NCBI GenBank assembly: GCA_007130675.1
Contig: SLSB01000397.1
Coordinates: 1-6,013, forward strand
Source: Candidatus Hydrogenedentota bacterium
Lineage (GTDB): Bacteria > Hydrogenedentota > Hydrogenedentia > Hydrogenedentales > SLHB01
DNA: 6,013 nucleotides
Direction: 5' to 3'
The position numbers were made by a program, and so were the translations under genes. Under the pieces are notes generated by a model. The model did not search any database, was not told where the DNA came from, and saw only the letters and a program-made list of their open reading frames with translations. This document shows positions 1 to 5,834 of this stretch, piece by piece (positions within the stretch are counted from its first letter, which is position 1; each line of letters starts with the position of its first letter).

Positions 1-1362
1 CGTGATGTATGCGATGCGGGCAAGGGTTCGCACCGGTAAGACGGGATTGATCAACCGTGTTACCGACAGGGCGACCGGAGCGCCGTCGGGAACGGTGAGA
101 CGGCATAACACCGCGCATACGAGCCCTCCGATGCCGGCCATGGCGAAACATATGCGGAAGCCCGTCAGCCCCCAGGCGCCGATCACGTTCCCGACCACGA
201 TAGGAGTGACGCCCAGCGCGATCGAGGTGAAGATAATCCATGCGTTGGTGTACCCCACAAGCCCCGCGCTTCTTATGAAGGTCAGATTGGCGCGGTTGGC
301 GGCAACATTGAACGCGGCGACAAACACAGCCGCCACGCCAAAAACAGGCAGTACAGCCCAGCGGGACCAGTCGGCATCCGGTACAAGCGCCAGAAAGAGC
401 AGGGCCGCAAGCGAAGAACCCGTGAGTGTCTTAAACATCGCCTGGGCGCTACCGCTATGATCGGCGAAGCGACCCCATGCGCGAATGGTCATGAGAATAC
501 CGAGGCTCCCCGCCGAGGTGATCGCCATGATGTATCCTGAAGACAGCCCGAGCATATCGCGCATGTAAAGCACTGCCGAGGCCGTATACCAGGCGAGGCA
601 GGAAAAGCTCAACGCCGAAACAATTAGAAAGCGCACGTATGGGAGGTCAGACAGGGCGCGGAAATACGAGGCAAACGTCTCTGGGCGGCCCGTCTCAGCG
701 CACGCACCCTTCCCGCCGGGGATCCGCACGATGTAAGCGAGGCTGATTAAGCCCGCCACGATACCGAGCGCGTAGATTGACAAGTAACGCCCCAGGCTGT
801 GTGATTCCAGCAGAATGATCGCCTGGATACTCAATACTGCAACCGAGACCAGATGGGACACCATCGTCTCGACGCTGAAATACAGTCCGCGTTGATTGGG
901 CGGCACGAGCTCATGAAGCCATGGCCACCATCCTCCGGCGCCGATGGCACGCGCAATGCAGAACCCGAGTGTTGTGCCGAACAAGACGTACCATGCGGCA
1001 CGGGGGCCCCAGGCATTAAACACCCATGGAATCAGAAACACGCCGCAGATAATGACATTGCGGGTAAGCCACGCGGTAAACATGAGCCGTTTCGAGCCCA
1101 CGCGACTGATAATGTGCACCGTGCCAAGCACAAGGATCATGGACAACGGCATGAGCGACAGAAGGGCGCCGACCCAGGAGGGCGGCATATCGATGCGGCG
1201 CGCGAGTAAGACAAGCATGGGGCCCAGCACGCACTGCCATCCAATGACGTTGAACACCACAAACGCAAGGAAAGAGCGGGGGGCTCTGTCCAGTTCGTGG
1301 ATCGCTTGCACAAGCGGGATGCGATACCACAGAGACGAATGAGTCGTTGTTGATGCATTCAT
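1..1362 (-). CDS. MFS-family membrane transporter (C-terminal end cut by window edge)
   Basis: The frame is open for 454 codons from ATG at 1362 to the left edge, with no stop. I read every codon. The protein is strongly hydrophobic with about 12 membrane segments, roughly at residues 30-52, 66-86, 99-118, 124-146, 165-185, 195-214, 246-268, 275-294, 313-329, 335-356, 372-397 and 402-422. A hydrophilic central loop at about 215-245 splits it 6+6, as in the major facilitator superfamily. GRFADHSG (297-304), just after segment 8, resembles MFS motif A, and VPPNQRG (153-159) lies in the loop after segment 4. It is likely an inner-membrane secondary transporter; the substrate cannot be told from sequence. 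Only a short tail seems to be missing. The start is the first ATG after an in-frame stop (1372-1374). There is no clear Shine-Dalgarno, so it may rely on translation of the lipoprotein gene ending 23 nt upstream. Other frames here give low-complexity, Cys/Arg/Pro-rich shadows. Confidence 0.9.
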   Translation of the reverse strand, partial: MNASTTTHSSLWYRIPLVQAIHELDRAPRSFLAFVVFNVIGWQCVLGPMLVLLARRIDMPPSWVGALLSLMPLSMILVLGTVHIISRVGSKRLMFTAWLTRNVIICGVFLIPWVFNAWGPRAAWYVLFGTTLGFCIARAIGAGGWWPWLHELVPPNQRGLYFSVETMVSHLVSVAVLSIQAIILLESHSLGRYLSIYALGIVAGLISLAYIVRIPGGKGACAETGRPETFASYFRALSDLPYVRFLIVSALSFSCLAWYTASAVLYMRDMLGLSSGYIMAITSAGSLGILMTIRAWGRFADHSGSAQAMFKTLTGSSLAALLFLALVPDADWSRWAVLPVFGVAAVFVAAFNVAANRANLTFIRSAGLVGYTNAWIIFTSIALGVTPIVVGNVIGAWGLTGFRICFAMAGIGGLVCAVLCRLTVPDGAPVALSVTRLINPVLPVRTLARIAYIT

Positions 1363-1385
1363 GATAAGAGGTCACGTACGCGACA

Positions 1386-2174
1386 CTATGACACGAGAGC
1401 CGCTCGGGTCAGGCCCGTGTTAGGAGTCACTTTGGACGTATTCAGCACAAACCGCATCGACAGCTGTTCGAGCGGGAACGCTGCCTCGAACTCCACCGGC
1501 ACCAGAACACCCTCGATGCGTAGATATTCCGGCCATTCCACCCGCACCAGGACATGCCCGTGCCTGTCGAGCAGTTCACTTCTCCGCAAGACCCAGTCCG
1601 GCCCCTCGAGCGTTATCCGCCGAAAAAAGCCAAACCGCTTGTTTATCAACAAGGTCAGGCGCTTGTGGTCTCCGATCAAGTCTTTCTCTACAACCCTGAT
1701 GGTGCGCGCGGCGATCTCTTCCCAGTCCTCGGGGCGCAACAATTCTTGCGCAATCGAATCCGCGGGAATCTCCGCGATCAGTTTGGCCAGCTCGGGGCTG
1801 ATCTCAGGAATCTCGACATCGAGTGCCCCTTCGACGGCAATCAATCGAAACGCCTGCCCCGCAAGACCGGTCGGGTCGAAGCCGCGCACGACTACGTCGT
1901 TCGGCGCGTGGTAAAGAAGCGTCACGTTGAATCTGCGTCTGCCTACCAGTTCGCGCGACGAAACAATGCACGTGCCTTGAGCCCGCAAATCATGCAGATT
2001 ATCCTGCTCGCGCGCAACTTCAGCAATGATATGCACGATCTCCGGGTCAAGACGATCCCCCGCCCGCCACAGGTCGCGGGTAGGTCCGTGCGCACAGCCC
2101 CCGCATACCAACAGAAGGAACAGTCCCAAGAAAATGGACCCGAGGCGTTTCCATAATTTGTGCTGCTTGGCCAT
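1386..2174 (-). CDS. LolB/DUF4292-like predicted lipoprotein
   Basis: The protein has 262 residues. The N-terminus is basic (KQHKLWKR) with a hydrophobic core at about 12-23 and then CGGC, so it is probably exported by Sec and lipidated at Cys27 (G25-G26-C27). Cys at -3 is unusual for a lipobox; Cys24 is a poorer alternative because Val sits at -1. After a short helical stretch (about 43-60) come alternating beta-rich segments (residues 63-120 and 155-245). One is DLRAQGTCIVSSRELVGRRR, followed by a segment holding VVVRGFDPTG, LAGQAFRL and GALDVEIPE. This pattern recalls the half-barrel fold of LolA/LolB and DUF4292 lipoproteins, which bind lipids or acyl chains. I infer that from pattern, not an alignment. 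I chose ATG at 2174 because the signal peptide follows at once; GTG at 2189 is possible. A further in-frame extension to 2342 would cross the promoter and spoil the signal peptide. The gene heads a probable two-gene operon with the MFS transporter. Confidence 0.8.
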   Translation of the reverse strand: MAKQHKLWKRLGSIFLGLFLLLVCGGCAHGPTRDLWRAGDRLDPEIVHIIAEVAREQDNLHDLRAQGTCIVSSRELVGRRRFNVTLLYHAPNDVVVRGFDPTGLAGQAFRLIAVEGALDVEIPEISPELAKLIAEIPADSIAQELLRPEDWEEIAARTIRVVEKDLIGDHKRLTLLINKRFGFFRRITLEGPDWVLRRSELLDRHGHVLVRVEWPEYLRIEGVLVPVEFEAAFPLEQLSMRFVLNTSKVTPNTGLTRAALVS

Positions 2175-2254
2175 GATTCTAACGTTCACTCCCGCTTCAT
2201 CAACAGGCAGGCTGCAATTCAAGATGGGCAGCGACCCGGCATGCAGCGAAATTC

Positions 2255-2283
2255 TTGAAACCACGATGTCTGTGTGGTAAACT
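2255..2283 (+). promoter_or_regulatory. rpmB promoter
   Basis: TTGAAA (2255-2260), a 17-nt spacer and TAAACT (2278-2283), with TGG directly before the -10 giving an extended -10 element. The predicted start is near 2290, leaving about 150 nt of leader before rpmB. The -10 is 4/6 and the -35 is 5/6 to the sigma-70 consensus, with ideal spacing. Confidence 0.6.
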
Positions 2284-2289
2284 TTCGTT

Positions 2290-2345
2290 CCTGTGTTTGC
2301 CGGAAGGATTATAGCATCCATTGCAAGACGGGCAAAGCACACAGG
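2290..2345 (+). repeat. Inverted repeat, possible 5' stem-loop of the rpmB leader or operator
   Basis: CCTGTGTTTGCC (2290-2301) pairs with GGCAAAGCACACAGG (2331-2345) over 12 base pairs with a 3-nt bulge (2337-2339). A small hairpin, GGAT (2306-2309) with ATCC (2316-2319), sits in the loop. The left arm begins at the predicted rpmB transcription start, so the repeat would fold at the very 5' end of that mRNA. It also spans the minus-strand promoter, so a DNA-binding role is equally possible. Confidence 0.5.
2308..2335 (-). promoter_or_regulatory. Promoter of the lipoprotein-MFS operon (extended -10)
   Basis: On the minus strand the sequence reads TTGCCC (2335-2330), a 16-nt spacer, then a perfect TATAAT (2313-2308). 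TGC just upstream of TATAAT makes an extended -10. The predicted transcript would start near 2301, leaving about 127 nt of leader before the ATG at 2174. This rests on match to the housekeeping sigma consensus only. Confidence 0.65.
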
Positions 2346-2369
2346 AAAAGGTCATTGTACGTCGCGGCA

Positions 2370-2403
2370 CGGTTCACTGCGGGAAGCTCTCCGGGCTGAA
2401 CCG
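2370..2403 (+). promoter_or_regulatory. Second stem-loop in the rpmB leader
   Basis: CGGTTCA (2370-2376) is perfectly complementary to TGAACCG (2397-2403). Inside, CGGG (2380-2383) can pair with TCCG (2390-2393), including one G-U, across a 3x3 internal loop and with a 6-nt apical loop. The element lies about 25 nt upstream of the rpmB Shine-Dalgarno. Together with the upstream repeat it suggests a structured leader, as many ribosomal-protein mRNAs have, but it matches no leader family I recognise. Confidence 0.4.
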
Positions 2404-2426
2404 CCCCAATCTCCGCGAAACCGAAT

Positions 2427-2433
2427 AAGGGAG
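2427..2433 (+). promoter_or_regulatory. rpmB ribosome binding site
   Basis: AAGGGAG lies 6 nt before ATG 2440. This fixes the start there and not at in-frame ATGs upstream; the longer frame from 2293 would begin inside the leader and add 49 residues with no bL28 character. Confidence 0.8.
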
Positions 2434-2439
2434 AACGAA

Positions 2440-2700
2440 ATGTCTCGGGTATGTGATTACAGCGGGAAACGGCCCCAGGGGGGCAAGCGCGTTGTGCGCC
2501 GGGGAAAGGCGAAGCGCGAGGGCGGTATCGGCCAGAATGTCACGGGCATTTCGAAGCGCCGGTGGAAGCCAAATCTCCAGAAGATTCGCATCGTGGACGA
2601 AAACGGCCGTGTCCGCACCGTGCGCGTGTGCGCCCGGTACATCAAGGCGGGCAAGTTTCAAAAGCACGTCAAGGTCAAACCCCAGAACAAGGGCAAATAG
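2440..2700 (+). CDS. rpmB: 50S ribosomal protein bL28
   Basis: An 86-residue, highly basic protein of the large ribosomal subunit. Diagnostic features are the N-terminal SRVCDYSGKRP (2-12), close to the SRVCQVTGKRP start of E. coli bL28, then KRRWKPNLQKIRI (39-51) and the C-terminal VRVCARYIKAGKF (61-73). An insertion at about 20-38, rich in Arg, Lys and Gly, makes it slightly longer than the 78-residue E. coli protein. Only two cysteines (C5, C64) remain where zinc-binding forms have paired CxxC motifs: the second position of the first pair is Ser (S8) and that of the second pair is Tyr (Y67). The form is therefore probably zinc-independent. It stands alone, without rpmG, has its own promoter and structured leader, and ends in a strong terminator, so it is probably monocistronic. 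Confidence 0.97.
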   Translation: MSRVCDYSGKRPQGGKRVVRRGKAKREGGIGQNVTGISKRRWKPNLQKIRIVDENGRVRTVRVCARYIKAGKFQKHVKVKPQNKGK

Positions 2701-2719
2701 CACCTTACCCAAACACACC

Positions 2720-2756
2720 CCGCGCCGGACGCCACAATGGGTTCGGCGCGGTTTTT
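2720..2756 (+). terminator. Intrinsic terminator of rpmB
   Basis: CCGCGCCG (2720-2727) pairs perfectly with CGGCGCGG (2744-2751). The stem extends inward by GAC (2728-2730) with GTT (2741-2743), giving about 11 pairs including one G-U. Five T residues follow (2752-2756). It lies 19 nt after the rpmB stop and between convergent genes. The minus-strand exit side is T-poor, so it is mainly a rightward terminator. Confidence 0.93.
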
Positions 2757-2757
2757 G

Positions 2758-3882
2758 TTACGGCCTGCCGGGAAGCACCTCCAGATACATCTCACGCGCC
2801 ACAACCCGCGCAGCCGACAACCGGAAGCCGTCGTAGACGTCCCAGGTGAGATGCCGGTAAAGCACCCCGAGGTTTCCCGTGTAGGCCACCTCCAGCCTAA
2901 GCGCATCCGGTCCATGGCGAAGCACTTCCACGCCATCCACTCCCGGCGCCTTCGTCAGGCGGCCCACAATCGCGTCGCGGCCCTCGGCATCGACCGCACC
3001 GCGGACCGACACCAAAACACCTGTCCGCACTCCGCTTTGAGCCACGGCCAACACGCACAGCGGCACGATGTCCTCGCGTAGCTTCTCACCGACATCGCGC
3101 AACGCGGTCTGGGCGCCGCGGTCGCGCTCGCCACTCAGCACTTTTGCTTCGGCCCGCAGTGTGTGCGCCCCTTCCCGCGCACCGACAATCCGCACTTCGA
3201 GTTCGGCCCGGTGCACCAGCAGATTCGAGCCTGCCGCCGCCGGCGCGGAGTCATGGAAGGCCCGTCCTACCACGGCCACATCCGCGCCGTACTCGCGCAA
3301 GAGCGCCCGGATGCTAGTATCGTCGGCCAGAAACGTCAACAGATCCGTTACACCGTTCTCGCCAAGCACCGCCTCGACATCCACGACCTGAAGCCCGGCC
3401 TTTCGCAATAGCTGAACTACGGCGGCCCCCGAGACGCTGTCGGGCCTCAGAGTTAATTGCGTGGCATCGGCTCCGCGCTCGGCAACCAGCACCAGGAAAC
3501 GGGCCTTTCCGGCAAGCATGGGCTGCAGAATATCGCTGGCCGCGCGGCGTATCGCTTCTTCGTTCAACGTCACACGCAGTGTTACGATGGTCACGCCCGA
3601 TTCAATCTGGCTGTCGATATGCGTAAAGGACCGGACATAGGGATGCGGATTCTCTAGAAGGGGGCGAAACACCCGGAGATCACCGTCAGGCGCATAGCGC
3701 TCAAGGTATTCTCCCAGCGCCGCCAGCAGCGCGTTGGCATGGGCTTCGCTCACCGCCTCCGGGCCGGTCCCGGTCGCCGTGCCCTCGATACGCAGGGTTG
3801 CTCCGCCCGAATCGTCGGCCCACGCGCACAAAGAACCCGCCAGGATTACAAGCGCGGTGCTGACAAAAAATGCTTTGGTCAT
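2758..3882 (-). CDS. Exported FlgT/CsgG-like three-part envelope protein
   Basis: A 374-residue protein of unrecognised exact function. Residues 1-22 form a signal peptide (MTKAF, hydrophobic core, CAWA before DD) with an AxA-type signal-peptidase I site and no lipobox, so it is probably periplasmic. Part 1 (about 27-120) runs from ATLRIEGTATG through an Ala-rich helix (EAHANALLAAL) to VTIVTLRVTLNEEAI, resembling the N-terminal domain of flagellar assembly protein FlgT and LPP20-type proteins. Part 2 (about 125-282) has ARFLVLVAERG, then VVQLLRKAGLQVVDVE, then LLREYGADVAVVGRAF, like the CsgG, FlgT-middle or TolB-N fold. Part 3 (about 287-374) holds GVLVSVRGAVDAEG and PGVDGVEVLRHGPDALRLEV, a ferredoxin-like beta-alpha-beta pattern. 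Family links are by pattern only. ATG 3882 is chosen because the signal peptide starts there, although no good Shine-Dalgarno precedes it; the open frame runs up to 4131 but overlaps the bactofilin and gives a non-protein-like extension. It lies 151 nt after the bactofilin, in the same direction. Confidence 0.82.
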   Translation of the reverse strand: MTKAFFVSTALVILAGSLCAWADDSGGATLRIEGTATGTGPEAVSEAHANALLAALGEYLERYAPDGDLRVFRPLLENPHPYVRSFTHIDSQIESGVTIVTLRVTLNEEAIRRAASDILQPMLAGKARFLVLVAERGADATQLTLRPDSVSGAAVVQLLRKAGLQVVDVEAVLGENGVTDLLTFLADDTSIRALLREYGADVAVVGRAFHDSAPAAAGSNLLVHRAELEVRIVGAREGAHTLRAEAKVLSGERDRGAQTALRDVGEKLREDIVPLCVLAVAQSGVRTGVLVSVRGAVDAEGRDAIVGRLTKAPGVDGVEVLRHGPDALRLEVAYTGNLGVLYRHLTWDVYDGFRLSAARVVAREMYLEVLPGRP

Positions 3883-3895
3883 CAAACGTGAATAC

Positions 3896-3909
3896 TGCTC
3901 AGTGCTCAG
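3896..3909. repeat. Exact 7-bp tandem repeat upstream of the exported-protein gene
   Basis: TGCTCAG occurs twice in direct succession on the plus strand, 14-27 nt before the ATG at 3882. It occupies the spot where a Shine-Dalgarno or a promoter -10 would be expected. It may be chance. The rest of the 151-nt gap (3883-4033) shows no convincing terminator or promoter. Confidence 0.5.
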
Positions 3910-4033
3910 GTAAGAATGGCGCGGTGGCGCTGACAGTAACCGGCTTGCCCACGGCGCTGCCCCGCACGCCAGAAACGCGCCCCCCTGCCACAGCGCACGT
4001 GGAGCGCCAGATTGCCCGGGCTGCAACAGAGAT

Positions 4034-4726
4034 TCAGCCCTGCTTCTGCGCTTCACGGCGTTGTGCGGGCGCACGCATTGTGCACCCGCCGTTAAACATG
4101 GCGCCCTCTTCGATGATAAGCCGCCGCGCACGGATGTCCCCCGTCAGCTTGCCGGAAGACACAACCCGCAAGATCCCCCCGGTCGAGACATTACCGAAGA
4201 CCTGCCCCGCCAAGGTGATGCGCTTACCCGCCATGGTATCCGCGTTCAGCCGGCCCGAGGTGCCCAGCTCGAGGTCTTCCGTGCACTCCATGCGCCCTTC
4301 GACCAGCCCATCCACGCGGCACGACGTTGCCCGAACGTTCCCCGACACCAGCGCACTTGCCCCGAGGTACAGACGGCCCTCGACCGTCACATCCCCCTCG
4401 ATCCGGCCCGAGATCTCGGTTTCGGAGCCGCTGGTCATCGAGCCGTCGATAATCACGCCTTCGGGCACAATCATCCGTTGGGGTTTTACCGACTTGGCCC
4501 GGCGTATGGCCAGATCATCGGCGGTCACCCGGGGGTCGTCGCCGGCTTCGTCCGCAGGCGAGCGCTCACGTGTGCCCCGACTCGAGGTGAGCGCATCCTG
4601 AAACGCCTGGTTCACGCGCCCAAACAGCCCGCCACGGTCTTTGCTCGCCTCGGCCAGCTCTTCGTAAGTGTCCGGCGCACCCGCCTTGTCAAGGGGATTT
4701 TGGCCTGGTTGCGGTGTGTCATTCAC
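4034..4726 (-). CDS. Bactofilin (polymer-forming cytoskeletal protein)
   Basis: A 230-residue protein. Residues 86-216 form the bactofilin (DUF583) right-handed beta-helix, seen as short repeating turns: VIIDGSMTSG, SETEISGRIEGDVTVEG, LYLGASALVSGNVRATS, CRVDGLVEGRMECTE, DLELGTSGRLNADTMAG, ITLAGQVFGNVSTGG, LRVVSSGKLTGDIRARR and LIIEEGAMFNGGCTM. Gly and hydrophobic residues recur at the turns. Bactofilins polymerise without nucleotide into filaments, often at the membrane, and scaffold envelope-shaping or polar proteins. The first 80 residues are polar and probably disordered, with a basic patch RRAKSVKPQR (75-84) just before the domain. This tail is long and may be the partner- or membrane-binding part. 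Translation starts at GTG 4726; no in-frame ATG occurs before residue 85. GAGGA at 4740-4736 lies 9 nt upstream. The gene follows the ATPase by 33 nt, so the two are almost certainly cotranscribed. Confidence 0.95.
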   Translation of the reverse strand: MNDTPQPGQNPLDKAGAPDTYEELAEASKDRGGLFGRVNQAFQDALTSSRGTRERSPADEAGDDPRVTADDLAIRRAKSVKPQRMIVPEGVIIDGSMTSGSETEISGRIEGDVTVEGRLYLGASALVSGNVRATSCRVDGLVEGRMECTEDLELGTSGRLNADTMAGKRITLAGQVFGNVSTGGILRVVSSGKLTGDIRARRLIIEEGAMFNGGCTMRAPAQRREAQKQG

Positions 4727-4735
4727 GAGCCTTGT

Positions 4736-4740
4736 TCCTC
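4736..4740 (-). promoter_or_regulatory. Bactofilin ribosome binding site
   Basis: GAGGA on the minus strand, 9 nt before GTG 4726. It supports the GTG start and independent translation within the operon. Confidence 0.6.
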
Positions 4741-4759
4741 ATTCTCTTCGCTTAAACGG

Positions 4760-5695
4760 TTAGAAATACCCCAAACGACTTGCCAAGTCAGCTATGCATT
4801 GCGAGATCTTCAGTCTCGGATAGCTCACCACGAGCGGCATACCTGAGTTTATCGTTTCCGATACGTGATTATCAAAAACCAAATATCCCAGATTCTCCGG
4901 CTCAATCATCAGATGCTGCCGCGCCAATTTCGAGAGAATATTCGCCGCGATTTGCGCCTCGTATGCATTGCGCGCTCGATTAACCACAATTTTTGGTTTC
5001 ATGGAACGCGCCAGCGCAACCAACTCACGGCAGATAGCCCCTTTGGTCTCACCCTCGAACGTGTTCGAGGTCTTCACACACTCGATAAACTCACGCAGGC
5101 TCTCGATACGCTTCAACAACAGCGCCAGTTCCGGGCTCTGGTAGAACCGCTCGACCCGGCGGAACAACGACGCACGCAGAAACTTGTAGGCGTTATCGAT
5201 GCTCGTCTTCTCCGGCGTGATCACCAGGATCCCATTGGTGTCCGCCATGAGAAAGAAATCCAGCGTGTTCAAATGTGCCCCCGCATCAAGATCAACAACG
5301 ATCAGATCCGCTTCGAGGGTCTGAAGTTCCCTAATCAGCGCTATCTTTTGCTGATACTTCGGATTGGCCACATCCAAAAGCCCGGTCGTGCCCGGAATAA
5401 TCGCAAGGTTGTCGTAATGCGTCTCACAGACGACCTGACCAAGATCCTTGCCCCCCTTCTGATAGAAGAAGTCGTCTAATCTGCGCGCCGCCTGGATACC
5501 CAAGACCGTTTCGACATTCGAACAGCTCAGGTCAGCGTCTACAATCACCACCCGCCAACCACGACGGGCAATTTCGACGGCAAGGTTGGCTGCCAGACAC
5601 GTCTTGCCCACGCCCCCCTTGCCTCCACCAATCACCAGAATCTCGGGGGCATCCCGCTGGGGACGTGAAACCGGCTGTTCCTCGATCAGTTGCAC
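4760..5695 (-). CDS. MinD/ParA/FlhG-type P-loop ATPase
   Basis: A 311-residue cytoplasmic ATPase of the deviant Walker A (SIMIBI) class. Residues 23-32 read GGGKGGVGKT, with signature Lys26 and catalytic Lys31. The Walker A' segment is VVIVDADLSCSN (49-60; D53, D55). Walker B is LIVVDLDAG (131-139; D135, D137). VITPEKTSIDNAYKFL (158-173) is the stretch typical of FlhG/MinD-like proteins. KIVVNRARN (235-243) matches the conserved base-recognition strand (VxNR). A longer helical segment (about 178-230) separates the last two, as in the ParA-like paralogues of deltaproteobacteria-type genomes. Members dimerise with ATP and position cell structures (division site, flagella, chromosomes, receptor arrays). 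No ParB or parS is visible, and the C-terminus ASRLGYF is not a typical MinD membrane-targeting helix. It starts with GTG behind a strong Shine-Dalgarno and leads the operon. Which cargo it positions is unknown. Confidence 0.93.
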   Translation of the reverse strand: MQLIEEQPVSRPQRDAPEILVIGGGKGGVGKTCLAANLAVEIARRGWRVVIVDADLSCSNVETVLGIQAARRLDDFFYQKGGKDLGQVVCETHYDNLAIIPGTTGLLDVANPKYQQKIALIRELQTLEADLIVVDLDAGAHLNTLDFFLMADTNGILVITPEKTSIDNAYKFLRASLFRRVERFYQSPELALLLKRIESLREFIECVKTSNTFEGETKGAICRELVALARSMKPKIVVNRARNAYEAQIAANILSKLARQHLMIEPENLGYLVFDNHVSETINSGMPLVVSYPRLKISQCIADLASRLGYF

Positions 5696-5700
5696 CGTAG

Positions 5701-5706
5701 CTCCTC
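5701..5706 (-). promoter_or_regulatory. Ribosome binding site that decides the ATPase GTG start
   Basis: GAGGAG on the minus strand, 5 nt before GTG 5695. No competing ATG with a better site is present nearby. Confidence 0.85.
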
Positions 5707-5743
5707 TGCGGAAATGTCGAATACCGTGGCCAAGAATGTCTAA

Positions 5744-5773
5744 AACCTATCATAACTCCCCGCAATTCGTCAA
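5744..5773 (-). promoter_or_regulatory. Probable promoter of the ATPase-bactofilin operon
   Basis: On the minus strand TTGACG (5773-5768; 5/6 of the -35 consensus), an 18-nt spacer, then TAGGTT (5749-5744), preceded by TGA as an extended -10. A better -10-like hexamer, TATGAT (5754-5749), overlaps it but is only 13 nt from this -35. The predicted start is about 40 nt before the GTG start codon. Moderate confidence, because the -10 is weak. Confidence 0.45.
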
Positions 5774-5808
5774 TTATTTACTACTCAGAACGCGATGTCT
5801 TTGCTGCG

Positions 5809-5820
5809 CACAAGCTTGTG
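5809..5820. promoter_or_regulatory. Perfect 12-bp palindrome, possible operator
   Basis: CACAAGCTTGTG is a perfect palindrome, about 35 bp upstream of the putative -35 of the ATPase promoter. Its place and symmetry would suit a dimeric regulator. It does not resemble a parS site. No regulator gene is present in the window. Confidence 0.4.
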
Positions 5821-5834
5821 TGACGGTGAGAAAC

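Noticed and set aside
1016..1375. Minus-strand frame of 119 codons from GTG 1375, and a shorter one at 1137-1358
   Set aside because: They overlap the MFS gene in other frames, are rich in Cys, His, Arg and Pro, and have no membrane or domain pattern. The third frame gives a clean 12-segment permease.
1417..2156. Two long plus-strand frames opposite the lipoprotein gene (1417-1914, 1554-2156)
   Set aside because: They are antisense shadows with low-complexity Ser/Arg/Pro composition and no ribosome binding site. The minus-strand protein has a signal peptide and promoter.
2293..2439. N-terminal extension of bL28 from ATG-like start at 2293
   Set aside because: bL28 begins at MSRVC. A Shine-Dalgarno lies 6 nt before ATG 2440, and 2293 falls at the predicted transcript start within the inverted repeat.
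3883..4131. 83-residue upstream extension of the exported-protein frame
   Set aside because: It overlaps the bactofilin 3' end, has no domain character, and would bury the signal peptide that begins at ATG 3882.
4061..4846. Plus-strand frame of 261 codons opposite the bactofilin
   Set aside because: Antisense shadow: His/Arg/Pro-rich with no motif. The bactofilin repeats on the minus strand are unmistakable.
5809..5820. The palindrome as a parS site for the ParA-like ATPase
   Set aside because: CACAAGCTTGTG does not fit the known parS consensus (TGTTTCACGTGAAACA), and no ParB gene is present.
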